Positions 25,319 through 34,394 of a stretch of DNA of 64,000 nucleotides are shown here, piece after piece (the stretch's first letter is position 1; each line of letters opens with the position of its first letter). Below the pieces are notes generated by a model. That model searched no databases, was not told the origin of the DNA, and worked only from the letters and a program-made list of their open reading frames with translations. The stretch is taken from the NCBI GenBank assembly GCA_963830565.1, contig CAWHMO010000002.1:124001-188000 (forward strand), read 5' to 3'. This DNA is from DATFDN01 sp963830565 (GTDB taxonomy: Bacteria; Pseudomonadota; Alphaproteobacteria; Acetobacterales; Acetobacteraceae). The translations under genes and the position numbers were made by a program.

Positions 25319-26958
25319 ATGCACGGAAACCCGGCCTATCTCAGCGGGCTCGACAAGAACGCCGCCAACTACACCCCGCTGAACCCGGTCACCTTCCTGG
25401 AACGCGCCGCCGCGATCTACGCCGGACGCGTCTCGGTGATCCATGGCGAAGCCCACTTCACCTGGGCGGAGACCTACGCGCGCTGCCGCCGGCTGGCGTC
25501 CGCGCTGGCACGGCGGGGGATCGAGCGCGGGGATACGGTGGCGGTGATGCTGCCCAATACTCCGGCTATGATCGAGGCGCATTTCGGCATTCCGATGCTG
25601 GGCGCGGTGCTCAACACCCTGAACACCCGGCTCGACCCGGAGACGATCGCCTTCATGCTGCGCCACGGCGGCGCCCGGGTGCTGATCACCGATCGCGAGT
25701 TTTCCTCCGTCGTCGGGCGTGCGCTCGCAATCCTCGATGACAAGCCGCTGGTCATCGACGTCGACGACCCCGCCGCGCCAGGCGGCGCGCTGCTGGGCGA
25801 GACCACCTACGAGGCGCTGCTGGAGGAGGGCGATCCCGACTACGTCTGGGAGAACCCGCCGGATGAGTGGGATGCGATCTCGCTCAACTACACCTCGGGC
25901 ACGACGGGCGACCCGAAGGGCGTCGTGTATCACTATCGCGGCGCCTATCTGAACGCGCTGAGCAACATCATCAACTGGAACATGCCGCAGCACCCCATCT
26001 ATCTCTGGACGCTGCCACTGTTTCACTGCAACGGCTGGTGCTTCCCGTGGTCCATCGCCGAGCGGGCCGGCACCAATGTCTGCCTCCGCAAGGTAGAGGC
26101 GCAGGCGATCTGGGACGCCCTCAGGGAACACAAAGTTACCCATCTCTGCGGCGCCCCGATCGTCTATTCGACCATCATCAACGCCCATCCGAAATGCGGG
26201 CCGGCGTCGCCCACGCCATCGCGGGCCAGGTGGCCGGCGCCGCGCCGCCGGCGGCGATCATGGAGGGCGCCGAGCGCGCCGGCATCGATCTCACTCATGT
26301 GTACGGCCTGACGGAGACCTACGGTCCCGCCTCGGTCTGCGCCAAGCAGCCGGAATGGACCCAAATGCCCATGTCCACCCGTGCGGAGCGCAACGGCCGC
26401 CAGGGCGTGCGCGTGCCGATGCAGGAGGCAATGACGGTGCTGGACCCGGAGACCATGCAGCCGGTTCCACGCGACAGCGAGACGATGGGCGAGATCATGT
26501 TCCGCGGCAATATCACCATGAAGGGCTACCTGAAGAACCAGGCCGCGAGCGAGGCGGCGTTCGCGGGCGAGTGGTTCCACACCGGTGATCTCGCGGTCAT
26601 GCAGCCGGACGGCTACGTGAAGATCCGCGACCGCTCCAAGGACATCATCATCTCGGGCGGCGAGAACATCTCCTCGCTCGAGGTCGAGGATACGCTCTAC
26701 AACCATCCGGCGGTGCTGGGCGCGGCGGTGGTCGCGCAGCCAGACGAGCGGTGGGGCGAAAGCCCGTGCGCCTTCATCGAACTGCGGCCGGGCGCCGAGG
26801 TCGGTGCCGACGAACTGCGCGCCTTCTGCCGCGAACACCTGGCGGGGTTCAAGGTGCCGAAGACCTTCCTGTTCCAGGAACTGCCGAAGACCTCGACCGG
26901 AAAGATCCAGAAATTCCAGCTGCGGGAAATCGCGAGGTCGGCGAGTGCGATCGGCTAA
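25319..26958 (+). pseudogene. Acyl-CoA synthetase (AMP-forming), one-base frameshift
   Basis: ANL-superfamily ligase activating a carboxylic acid with ATP and CoA, similar to medium-chain/AlkK or DmdB-type ligases. The first part carries the P-loop LNYTSGTTGDPKGVVYHYRG and LPLFHCNGWCFPW. At about 26190 one base is missing: CATCCGAAATGCGG, where CCGGAAATGCGG would restore HPEMRAG. The rest continues in another frame with VYGLTETYGPASVC, GEWFHTGDLAV and the catalytic Lys in LPKTSTGKIQKFQLRE. Total length matches an intact 546-aa enzyme, so only this indel breaks it. Confidence 0.88.
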
Positions 26959-26962
26959 AGCG

Positions 26963-27496
26963 ATGCCGCCTGTCCCGTCCTCCGTCCGCCAAGACACCGT
27001 GGTCGAGCGGTTTATTGAACACGCCATCTTCGCCAGCCGATGGCTGCTGGCGCCAATCTATCTCGGGCTATCGGTGAGCCTTTGCATCCTGCTCGTCAAA
27101 TTCGTGCAGCGCACCATAGGCCTCGTCTCGCACGTACTGACCAATGAGGGGACCACAACGACCGTGGAGATCCTCTCGCTTGTGGAACTGTCGCTCATGG
27201 CCAACCTGGTACTCATGGTCATGTTCTCCGGGTACGAGAACTTCGTTTCCCGGCTGAGGGTCGATCACCGGGATCGGCCCGACTGGATGGAGCATATCGG
27301 CTTCGGCGATCTCAAGCTCAAGCTCATGACCTCGATCGTCGCGATCTCGGCCATCCAGGTACTGGAATACTTCGTGGATGTCGGACACTACAGCAACCGG
27401 GAGCTCGCCTGGAGCGTCGGTATCCACCTCGCCTTCATTGTCTCGGCCGTACTCCTCGCGCTGATGGACCGACTGTCGGGAAAGTCGCACGCCTGA
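26963..27496 (+). CDS. YqhA family (UPF0114) inner-membrane protein
   Basis: 177 aa from the ATG at 26963. The family start IEHAIFASRWLLAPIYLGL is clear, followed by membrane spans, LSLMANLVLMVMFSGYENFV and a cytoplasmic loop DRPDWMEHIGFGDLKLKL. Three to four transmembrane helices are expected. Function of the family is unknown. It begins 5 nt after the ligase stop, suggesting co-transcription. Confidence 0.87.
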   Translation: MPPVPSSVRQDTVVERFIEHAIFASRWLLAPIYLGLSVSLCILLVKFVQRTIGLVSHVLTNEGTTTTVEILSLVELSLMANLVLMVMFSGYENFVSRLRVDHRDRPDWMEHIGFGDLKLKLMTSIVAISAIQVLEYFVDVGHYSNRELAWSVGIHLAFIVSAVLLALMDRLSGKSHA

Positions 27497-27505
27497 GAAA
27501 CCGCG

Positions 27506-27605
27506 CCCTCACCCCAACCCTCTCCCGCACGGGAGAGGGAGCGTTGAAGGCACGGACATCACCCACCACGCCCCCTCTCCCTCTGGGAGAGGGAGGGGGT
27601 GAGGG
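27506..27605 (+). repeat. Two-hairpin interspersed repeat, copy 4
   Basis: Lies between the stops of convergent yqhA-like and gapR genes. Outer arms CCCTCACCCCAACCCTCTCC and GGGAGAGGGAGGGGGTGAGG. The spacer begins AGCGTTGAAGGCACGGACAT and ends CCACGCCCCC. In this position it may act as a bidirectional transcription or decay barrier. Confidence 0.9.
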
Positions 27606-27615
27606 CCAAGCGGAA

Positions 27616-27885
27616 CTACATCCCAAGCGCGCGGCGATAGACGTCGAGCATCGTCTCCTGCTCCTCGACCTCCGCGGGCTCCTGCTTGCGCACGCGGATG
27701 AGCTGGCGCAGCACCTTCACGTCGAAGCCCGCCGATTTTGCCTCGCTGTAGATGTCCTTGATGTCGCCGGCGAGCGCCTTCCGTTCCTCCTCGAGCCGCT
27801 CGATCCGCTCGACGATCGAACGCAGGCGGTCGCCGGCGATGCCGCCGGTCTGGGTCTCGGTGCTGCCGACTGCATCCAGCGCCAT
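27616..27885 (-). CDS. gapR: GapR family nucleoid-associated protein (DUF2312)
   Basis: 89 aa from the ATG at 27885, with GGAG 6 nt upstream. An earlier in-frame start adds seven residues. The highly conserved DUF2312 core is complete: RLRSIVERIERLEEERKALA, then KDIYSEAKSAGFDVKVLRQL and an acidic-to-YRRALGM end. In Caulobacter GapR binds overtwisted AT-rich DNA ahead of replication forks and helps topoisomerases. No irregularity. Confidence 0.93.
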   Translation of the reverse strand: MALDAVGSTETQTGGIAGDRLRSIVERIERLEEERKALAGDIKDIYSEAKSAGFDVKVLRQLIRVRKQEPAEVEEQETMLDVYRRALGM

Positions 27886-27951
27886 CCATCGTCTCCGTGC
27901 CAGCAAGACCGGGGTGGATAGCGGGGCGACTTGGGCCGGGTCAACGAAAGA

Positions 27952-28263
27952 TCAGTGTCCCGGATCGGCTTTCGCGAACGCCGTCTTCTGCTCCGCGCTC
28001 GCCTCCTTCTGATGCCGCGCCTGCCACTCCTTGTAAGGCATCCCATAGACGATCTCGCGCGCGTCGGGGTCGGCGAGTGGAATGCCCTTCGATTCAGCCG
28101 CCTCCCGGTACCATCGGCTGAGGCAGTTGCGGCAGAATCCGGCCAGGTTCATCAGGTCGATGTTCTGCACGTCGCTGCGCTCGCGCAGATGCTCGACGAG
28201 GCGGCGGAAGGCGGCGGCTTCGAGGTCGGTGCGGGTGGCGGCGTCGAAATCCGTTGCGGGCAT
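27952..28263 (-). CDS. DUF1244 domain protein
   Basis: 103 aa. The family core FRRLVEHLRERSDVQNIDLM, then NLAGFCRNCLSRWY and the motif REIVYGMPYKEWQ is fully conserved, including the CRNC pair. The function of this small alpha/gammaproteobacterial family is unknown. The remaining upstream frame is not family sequence, so the ATG at 28263 is used. It is divergent from the glycerate kinase gene and runs toward gapR. Confidence 0.88.
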   Translation of the reverse strand: MPATDFDAATRTDLEAAAFRRLVEHLRERSDVQNIDLMNLAGFCRNCLSRWYREAAESKGIPLADPDAREIVYGMPYKEWQARHQKEASAEQKTAFAKADPGH

Positions 28264-28350
28264 GTCTGGGCTCCTGTTCTCGCGCGTCTTGCAAGATGGC
28301 GCCTCGGCCCAGGCTTCGCCATACTCCGCATTCGGCGGGGAAGGATCGGC

Positions 28351-29625
28351 ATGGTGTGGGACGACGCGCGGGCGCGGACGGCGCTCAGAGCGATCTTCGA
28401 CGGAGCCGTTGCCGCCGCCGATCCGCGCCGGATGCTCTCCGCCCACCTTCCGGCCAAGCCGCGCGGGCGGTGCGTCGTGGTGGGCGGCGGCAAGTCGGCC
28501 GCGCTGATGGCCGCGGCGCTCGAGGAAGCCTGGCCCGACGTGGCGCTGGAGGGCACCGTCGTCACCCGCTACGGCCACGCAGTCCCGACCGCGCGGATCG
28601 AGGTGATCGAAGCCGCGCATCCGGTGCCCGACGCCAACAGCGAGCGCGGCGCGCTGCGCCTGCTGGAGCGCGTGCGCGGGCTCGGGCCCGACGACCTGGT
28701 CCTGGCGCTGATCTCGGGCGGGGGCTCGGCGCTGCTGGCACTGCCAGCGCCCGGCCTGACGCTCGCCGACAAGCAGGCGGTGAACCGGGCCCTGCTCGCC
28801 TCCGGGGCAACGATCGGCGAGATGAACGCAGTGCGCAAGCACCTCTCCGCCATCAAGGGCGGCCGGCTTGCCGCCGCCGCTGCCCCGGCGCCGGTGGTAA
28901 CCCTGGCGATCAGCGACGTGCCGGGCGACGACCCGGCGGTGATTGCCTCGGGTCCGACCGTGCCCGATCCCACGACCTTCGCCGAAGCGCGGGCGCTGCT
29001 CGCGCGATACCGGATCACGCCGCCACAATCGGTCGAGGCCCACCTTGCCGCCGGAGCCGAGGAGACACCCAAGCCAGGCAGCCTGCCGCACGCGAGCTTT
29101 CGCCTGATTGCCGCGCCGATGATGGCGCTGGCCCGCGCCGGCGAGATCGCCCACGACCTTGGCCTCGCGCCGCTGATCCTGGGCGACGCGCTGGAAGGCG
29201 AGGCACGCGAGGCCGGCACGCTGATGGCGGGCATTGCGCGGTCGGTGCGCGCGCACGCCGCCCCCCTGCCCGCCCCCGCGGTGCTGCTTTCCGGCGGAGA
29301 GACGACGGTGACGATCGGCTCCGGACCCGCCGGGCACGGCGGGCGCAACACCGAGTTCCTGCTGGGCCTCGCCGTCGCGCTGCAGGGCACGCCCGGAATC
29401 TGGGCGATCGCCGGCGACACCGACGGGATCGACGGCACCGAGGATGCGGCCGGCGCGATCGTGGCGCCCGATACGCTGCGGCGCGCGCGAGAAGGGGGGA
29501 TTGACCCACGCGCCACCCTCGACGCGCATGACAGCTACGCGCTGTTTGACGCTTTGGGCGACCTGGTGCGCACCGGACCGACGCTGACCAACGTCAACGA
29601 CGTGCGCGCCGTCCTGATCGGCTGA
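28351..29625 (+). CDS. Glycerate 2-kinase (MOFRL family)
   Basis: 424 aa from the ATG at 28351 with AAGGA upstream. It is a GckA/TtuD-type enzyme phosphorylating D-glycerate to 2-phosphoglycerate, historically annotated hydroxypyruvate reductase. Evidence: VVVGGGKSAALMAAALE, LVLALISGGGSALLALPAPG, VRKHLSAIKGGRLA and the C-terminal MOFRL-like domain (LLSGGETTVTI, GGRNTEFLLGLA, AGDTDGIDGTEDAAGA). It is 10 nt upstream of pyruvate kinase, giving a glycerate-to-pyruvate route via enolase encoded elsewhere. Confidence 0.9.
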   Translation: MVWDDARARTALRAIFDGAVAAADPRRMLSAHLPAKPRGRCVVVGGGKSAALMAAALEEAWPDVALEGTVVTRYGHAVPTARIEVIEAAHPVPDANSERGALRLLERVRGLGPDDLVLALISGGGSALLALPAPGLTLADKQAVNRALLASGATIGEMNAVRKHLSAIKGGRLAAAAAPAPVVTLAISDVPGDDPAVIASGPTVPDPTTFAEARALLARYRITPPQSVEAHLAAGAEETPKPGSLPHASFRLIAAPMMALARAGEIAHDLGLAPLILGDALEGEAREAGTLMAGIARSVRAHAAPLPAPAVLLSGGETTVTIGSGPAGHGGRNTEFLLGLAVALQGTPGIWAIAGDTDGIDGTEDAAGAIVAPDTLRRAREGGIDPRATLDAHDSYALFDALGDLVRTGPTLTNVNDVRAVLIG

Positions 29626-29635
29626 GGAGAACTCG

Positions 29636-31069
29636 ATGGCCGTCCGCCCCAGGATCCGGCGCCGACGCCGGACCAAGATCATCGCCACGCTCGGCCCGGC
29701 CTCGTCAACGCCCGAGGTGCTGGCACGGCTGTTCGAGGCTGGCGCCGACGTGTTCCGGCTCAACTTCAGCCACGGCACGCACGAGGACCATGCCGCGCGT
29801 TTCGCCATGATCCGCGCGCTGGAGGACCGTTACGACCGTCCCATCGGCATCCTGGCCGACGTGCAGGGGCCGAAGCTGCGCGTCGGGCGGTTCGGCGGCG
29901 GGCGCGCGCACCTGCAGGCTGGCAAGGCGTTCCGGCTCGATCTCAACCCGACCCCGGGCAACGCCAACCGCGTGAACCTGCCGCACCCGGAGATCATCGC
30001 CGCGGCGCGCGTAGGCGCCACTTTGCTGCTGGACGACGGCAAGCTGCGTCTGCGCGTGGCGCGCAAGCGCGAGGATGCGCTGGAGACCGAGGTGCTGGTC
30101 GGTGGCGCGCTGTCGGACCGCAAGGGCGTGAACGTGCCCGATATCGTCCTGCCAATCCCGGCACTGACCGAGAAAGACCACGCCGACCTCGCGTTCGCGC
30201 TTGATCATGGCGCGAGCTATATCGGGCTCTCCTTCGTGCAGCGGTCGGAGGACGTGATCGAGGCGAAGCGGCTCGTCGATGGCCGCGCCGCGGTGATGAC
30301 CAAGCTCGAGAAGCCGCAGGCGCTGGACAATCTCGACGAGATCGTGCGCCTGTCGGATGCGGTGATGGTCGCACGCGGCGATCTTGGCGTGGAGCTGCCG
30401 CCTGAGGAGGTACCGCTGGCGCAGAAGCGCATCGTGCGCGCCGCCCGCACGCTGGGCCGGCCGGTCGTGGTGGCGACGCAGATGCTGGAAAGCATGATTT
30501 CGGCGCCCGCGCCGACGCGCGCCGAGGCCTCCGACGTCGCAACCGCGGTGTTCGACGGGGCCGACGCGGTAATGCTGTCGGCGGAGACGGCGGCGGGCCA
30601 GTACCCGTACGAGGCGGTCAACATGATGGACCGCATCATCGCCCGCGTGGAGCAGGACCCAGGCTGGCGCGCCATGAGCGATGCCAGCCGGCCGGAGCCC
30701 GAGCACAGCGCCGCCGATGCGCTGGCGGCCGCGGCGCGGCAGGTGTGTCACACGATCGGCGCCGCCGCGATCGTCGCCTACACCGCCTCGGGCGCCACCG
30801 CGCTGCGCGTCGCCCGCGAACGGCCCGACGCCCCGGTGATCGGCTTCACCCCGCACCGCGAAACGGCGCGTCGGTTGGCTGCCGTATGGGGGGTTCACGC
30901 GGTGGTCAGCCAGGACGTGCATTCCCTTACCGAGGCCGTCACCCGCGCCGTTCGCACTGCCCTGGCCGAGGGGCTGGCGGAACCCGGCTCGGAGATCGTG
31001 GTGGCGGCGGGCGTGCCGTTCGGGCATTCCGGCACGACCAACACGCTGCGGGTGGCGCAGGTGAAGTAG
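29636..31069 (+). CDS. pyk: Pyruvate kinase
   Basis: 477 aa. Converts PEP and ADP to pyruvate and ATP. Present are the N-terminal TKIIATLGPASS, the metal/substrate blocks RLNFSHGTHEDH and VMVARGDLGVELPPEEV, and the AMLSAETAAGQYPYEAV loop. The C-terminal domain is standard. It has overlapping-operon spacing with glycerate kinase, which supports a role in glycerate/glyoxylate use, although pyk is also central metabolism. Confidence 0.96.
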   Translation: MAVRPRIRRRRRTKIIATLGPASSTPEVLARLFEAGADVFRLNFSHGTHEDHAARFAMIRALEDRYDRPIGILADVQGPKLRVGRFGGGRAHLQAGKAFRLDLNPTPGNANRVNLPHPEIIAAARVGATLLLDDGKLRLRVARKREDALETEVLVGGALSDRKGVNVPDIVLPIPALTEKDHADLAFALDHGASYIGLSFVQRSEDVIEAKRLVDGRAAVMTKLEKPQALDNLDEIVRLSDAVMVARGDLGVELPPEEVPLAQKRIVRAARTLGRPVVVATQMLESMISAPAPTRAEASDVATAVFDGADAVMLSAETAAGQYPYEAVNMMDRIIARVEQDPGWRAMSDASRPEPEHSAADALAAAARQVCHTIGAAAIVAYTASGATALRVARERPDAPVIGFTPHRETARRLAAVWGVHAVVSQDVHSLTEAVTRAVRTALAEGLAEPGSEIVVAAGVPFGHSGTTNTLRVAQVK

Positions 31070-31075
31070 CCGCAG

Positions 31076-31182
31076 CCCTCACCCCGACCCTCTCCCACAA
31101 AGCGGGAGAGGGGGCGTGGTTGGCTTCGTCCCTGCGCTCAGCTGCTCCCTCTCCCGCTTGCGGGAGAGGGTCGGGGTGAGGG
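31076..31182 (-). repeat. Two-hairpin interspersed repeat, copy 5
   Basis: Fills exactly the gap between the convergent pyk and acyl-CoA dehydrogenase stops. In reverse complement its spacer begins AGCAGCTGAGCGCAGGGACG and ends CCACGCCCCC, so this copy is in the opposite orientation to copies 1, 3 and 4. Confidence 0.9.
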
Positions 31183-32418
31183 TCAGCGCGGCCCGGTCGG
31201 GATGTCCTTGAACGCTACATTCTTGTCGGCGCGAACGTCGCCGGGCAGGCCCAGCACGCGCTCGGCGATGATGTTACGCAGGATCTCGTCGGTGCCGCCG
31301 GCGATGCGCAGCGCCGGGGAATAGAGCAGCGCCTCCTCGAACAATCCGTCGATCGGCATCTCCGGCCCCGCCTCGGCGCCCGCCATGCCCATGAGATCCA
31401 GACCGTAGGCGACGATCTCCTGCAGCTTATTCGCCGCCGTCACCTTGGTGATCGACGATTCAGGCCCCGGCGTATCGCCGCGCGACAGCGCGGTCATGGT
31501 GCGATAGCGGGTGAAGCGCAGGCCCTGGGTGCGCGTGTACCACTCGGCCAGCTTCTCCTTGACCGCGGCATTGTCGAGCGCCGGGCCGTCCTCCAGCGTG
31601 AGCCCGCGCGCCAGGTCGAACAGCTCGGCGAAATCGGGGCCGGGGGATTCCCGCATCCCGTAGCGTTCGCGCATGAGCGTGGTCAGCGCGACACGCCAGC
31701 CCTCGCCCACCTTGCCGACGCGCAGGCTGTCGGGGATACGCACGTCGTTAAAGAATACCTCGTTGAAGTGCGACGATCCCGACATCTGCCGGATCGGCCG
31801 GATCTCCAGGCTCTTGGAGTCCATCGGCATGATGAAATAAGTGAGTCCCTTGTGCTTCGGCGCGTCGAAATCGGTGCGTGCCACCAGCACGCCGAACTGG
31901 CAGTAATGCGCGCCGGAGGTCCAGATCTTCTGGCCGTTGATGACCCACCCATCGCCGTCGCGCATGGCGCGGGTGCGCAGCGCCGCGAGATCCGACCCGC
32001 CGGCGGGTTCCGAGAACAGCTGGCACCATACCTCGTCAGCGCGGAGCGCGGGCGGGGCGTAGCGGTCGCGCTGTTCGGGCGTGCCGTGCGTGCAGATGGT
32101 CGGGATCGCCATGCCGAGACCGATGCCGAAGAAGCCGGTCAGCACGTCGTATTTGGACTCTTCCTGCGCGTAGATCACCTCCTGGATCGGCGTGCCGCCG
32201 CGCCCGCCCCATTCGGTCGGCCAGGCGATGCCGGCGAAGCCCGCCTCGTGCTTGCGGCGCTGGAAGTCGCGCGCGGCCTCCAGCGCGCCCGGCTTGTCCT
32301 GGCCGCGCCGGTAGCCCTCCACCTGACCCGGCTTGCGGCGTGCCGCGTTGGCATCGAGGAACGCGCGCGCCTCGGCGCGGAACGCGGCCTCTTCTTGCGT
32401 GTCGTCGAAATCCATCAT
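31183..32418 (-). CDS. Acyl-CoA dehydrogenase, subunit-type 1
   Basis: 411 aa flavoprotein introducing a double bond into an acyl-CoA thioester. Seen: FAGIAWPTEWGGRGGTPIQE, the substrate-binding WCQLFSEPAGGSDLAALRT, VNGQKIWTSGAHYC and the C-terminal LRIAGGTDEILRNIIAERVL. It directly follows a second, shorter acyl-CoA dehydrogenase gene. Such pairs often form heteromeric enzymes for branched, steroid-side-chain or aromatic acyl-CoAs. That pairing is inference from position. Confidence 0.9.
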   Translation of the reverse strand: MMDFDDTQEEAAFRAEARAFLDANAARRKPGQVEGYRRGQDKPGALEAARDFQRRKHEAGFAGIAWPTEWGGRGGTPIQEVIYAQEESKYDVLTGFFGIGLGMAIPTICTHGTPEQRDRYAPPALRADEVWCQLFSEPAGGSDLAALRTRAMRDGDGWVINGQKIWTSGAHYCQFGVLVARTDFDAPKHKGLTYFIMPMDSKSLEIRPIRQMSGSSHFNEVFFNDVRIPDSLRVGKVGEGWRVALTTLMRERYGMRESPGPDFAELFDLARGLTLEDGPALDNAAVKEKLAEWYTRTQGLRFTRYRTMTALSRGDTPGPESSITKVTAANKLQEIVAYGLDLMGMAGAEAGPEMPIDGLFEEALLYSPALRIAGGTDEILRNIIAERVLGLPGDVRADKNVAFKDIPTGPR

Positions 32419-32428
32419 CCCGCCTCCG

Positions 32429-33553
32429 CTATTCGCTCGCCAGCTCGCTCATGTTGCGCGTCTTGAGCGTGTCCACCAGCCGATGCTTCCACTCCCGCGT
32501 CGAGCCGAGCGCCAGGCCAAGCAGCCGCGCGCGGCGGTAGTACAAATGGCAGTCGAACTGCCACGTGAAGCCCATCCCGCCATGCGTCTGGATGTTCTCC
32601 TTGCTCGCAATCCAGCCCGCGTCGCAGGCGGCGATCCGCGCCACCGAGGCGGCGATCGGCAGCTCTGCGGCATCGGTGTGCAGCGCCCAGGCGCCGTAAT
32701 ACGCATTGGAACGGGCCAGCTCGACGGCAATGTACACCTCAGCGAGCTTGTGCTTGATCGCCTGGAACGATCCGATCGGTCGGCCGAATGCATAGCGTTG
32801 CAGCGCGTAGTCGCGCGCCATCTCCAGCGCCGCCTCGGCGCCCCCCAATTGCTCGAACGCCATCATCACGGCGGCCCGATCCAGCAGGCGCCGGACCTGC
32901 TCGGCGCTGTCGGCACCCGGCAGGAGCTCGGCTTCCGTGCCGGCGAACTCGATACGCGCATGCGAGCGGCTGGGGTCGAACGTCTCGGCACGCTCGCGCG
33001 AAACGCCGGGCGCGGCGAGATCGACGAGGTAGAGCCACGGCCCGTTCCCGCCATTCACCGCCACCACGGCGAGATCGGCGACGTCGCCATCCGGCACCGC
33101 GCGCTTGCTTCCGGTCAGCCGGCCATCTCGCACGCCGGCGCTCAAACGCCGCGGGTCGGCGATGCCCGGCTGCTCGGCGTAAGCCAGCGTGCCGATCGCC
33201 TCGCCGGCGGCCAGGGCCGGCAGCCAGCGCCGCTTCTGCTCCGGACTGCCGTAGGTCAGGATCGCCTCGGTCGCGAGATAGACCGAGGACGAGAACGGCA
33301 CCGGCGCGATCGCCCGCCCCAGCTCTTCGGCCAGCACGCAGGCGGCGAGATGGCCGAGACCGCTGCCGCCGTGTTCCTCGGGAATGGTCGCGCCGGTCCA
33401 GCCCATGCGCGCCATCTCCCGCCACAGCTCGCGATCGTACGAGGCGTCCGTCTCCAACACGCGCCGCGCCGCCGCCGGCGGGCACCGCTCGCGCAGGAAT
33501 CGTCGCGCCTCGTCGCGCATCTGCTTCATCTCATCGGGGAAATCGAAGTTCAT
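32429..33553 (-). CDS. Acyl-CoA dehydrogenase, subunit-type 2
   Basis: 374 aa from the ATG at 33553. A longer upstream frame is another gene's shadow. Signatures: GATIPEEHGGSGLGHLAACV, AMP-like TLAYAEQPGIADP, and ENIQTHGGMGFTWQFDCHLY near the end. The GGTDEI catalytic-region motif of the partner protein is replaced here, as in divergent heteromeric partners. It starts 4 nt inside the hydrolase stop (ATGA) and lies 10 nt upstream of the partner dehydrogenase. Confidence 0.88.
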   Translation of the reverse strand: MNFDFPDEMKQMRDEARRFLRERCPPAAARRVLETDASYDRELWREMARMGWTGATIPEEHGGSGLGHLAACVLAEELGRAIAPVPFSSSVYLATEAILTYGSPEQKRRWLPALAAGEAIGTLAYAEQPGIADPRRLSAGVRDGRLTGSKRAVPDGDVADLAVVAVNGGNGPWLYLVDLAAPGVSRERAETFDPSRSHARIEFAGTEAELLPGADSAEQVRRLLDRAAVMMAFEQLGGAEAALEMARDYALQRYAFGRPIGSFQAIKHKLAEVYIAVELARSNAYYGAWALHTDAAELPIAASVARIAACDAGWIASKENIQTHGGMGFTWQFDCHLYYRRARLLGLALGSTREWKHRLVDTLKTRNMSELASE

Positions 33554-34311
33554 GCCGCGAGCCCCATCAGGAAATCCTCTACTGCGCGGTTGAACGCTTC
33601 GGGCCGATCCAGATTCGCCGCATGGCCCGCGCCCTCGATCACCACCTTTGTCGCGTTCGGAATCTTGCGCGCCATGTAGTCGGTCGCGGCAAGGAAGTTG
33701 GTGTCCTCGCTGCCCACCAGCACCAGCGTCGGCACGGCGATGGTCTCCAGCGAGCGGATGAGATGATCGCCGTTGGAGGTCAGCATCCCGCGCGCCGCGC
33801 GCGCCAGGCCGGCGGCGCCGCGATGCTCGCGTGCGCGGGTCTCCGCCCTGGCGCCGAGCGCGGCTACGCCGCGCAGCTCGATGTCGTCGGCGCGCTGCAT
33901 CGCCCGCGCATTCCATTCCGCCCGCGCCGCCTCGTTGCGGAAGCCGGGGCCGGTGTCGAACAGCATCAGCGCGCGCGTCATCTCGGGATGACGCAGATGA
34001 AACCCGAGCGAGACGACGCCGCCGAGCGACAGCCCGCCGATGACGGCGCGCGTCTCGCCGCAGGCGCGCAGGACCGCCGCCATGTCGGCGATGCTGTGCG
34101 CCTCGGAATAAAGGTCCTGATCGTCCGGACTGTCGCTCTGACCGTGGCCGCGCATGTCCCACACGATGACGCGCCACCGCTCCACCAGCGCCGCCACCTG
34201 CCCGTCCCACATCCGGCAGGTCGCGCTGTAGCCGTGGCTCAGCAGCACCGCCGGCCCGCTACCGCTGACCTCGTAGTGAATGCCGACGCCGTCGCGGTCG
34301 ATGCGCGCCAT
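33550..34311 (-). CDS. Alpha/beta hydrolase
   Basis: 253 aa from the ATG at 34311 with GGAGG 7-8 nt upstream. Alpha/beta-hydrolase features: oxyanion-region LLSHGYSATCRMW, nucleophile elbow GGLSLGGVVSLG (Ser in GLSLGG), Asp in LVLVGSEDTN and His in VIEGAGHAANLD. The substrate is probably an ester or lactone from the neighbouring acyl-CoA pathway. It could also be a thioesterase. Coupled by a 4-nt overlap to the downstream dehydrogenase. Confidence 0.85.
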   Translation of the reverse strand: MARIDRDGVGIHYEVSGSGPAVLLSHGYSATCRMWDGQVAALVERWRVIVWDMRGHGQSDSPDDQDLYSEAHSIADMAAVLRACGETRAVIGGLSLGGVVSLGFHLRHPEMTRALMLFDTGPGFRNEAARAEWNARAMQRADDIELRGVAALGARAETRAREHRGAAGLARAARGMLTSNGDHLIRSLETIAVPTLVLVGSEDTNFLAATDYMARKIPNATKVVIEGAGHAANLDRPEAFNRAVEDFLMGLAA

Positions 34312-34394
34312 TTGTTGCCTCCCGGCATTGTCTTCGCTGGTGACGGCCGATAGGCTGCCCCACAACGAACGCAGGGAAAAGGGGAGGACGCGGC

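Noticed and set aside
27952..29808. Long minus-strand frame (618 codons) over glycerate kinase
   Set aside because: Only its last 103 codons match DUF1244; the rest is antisense to glycerate kinase.
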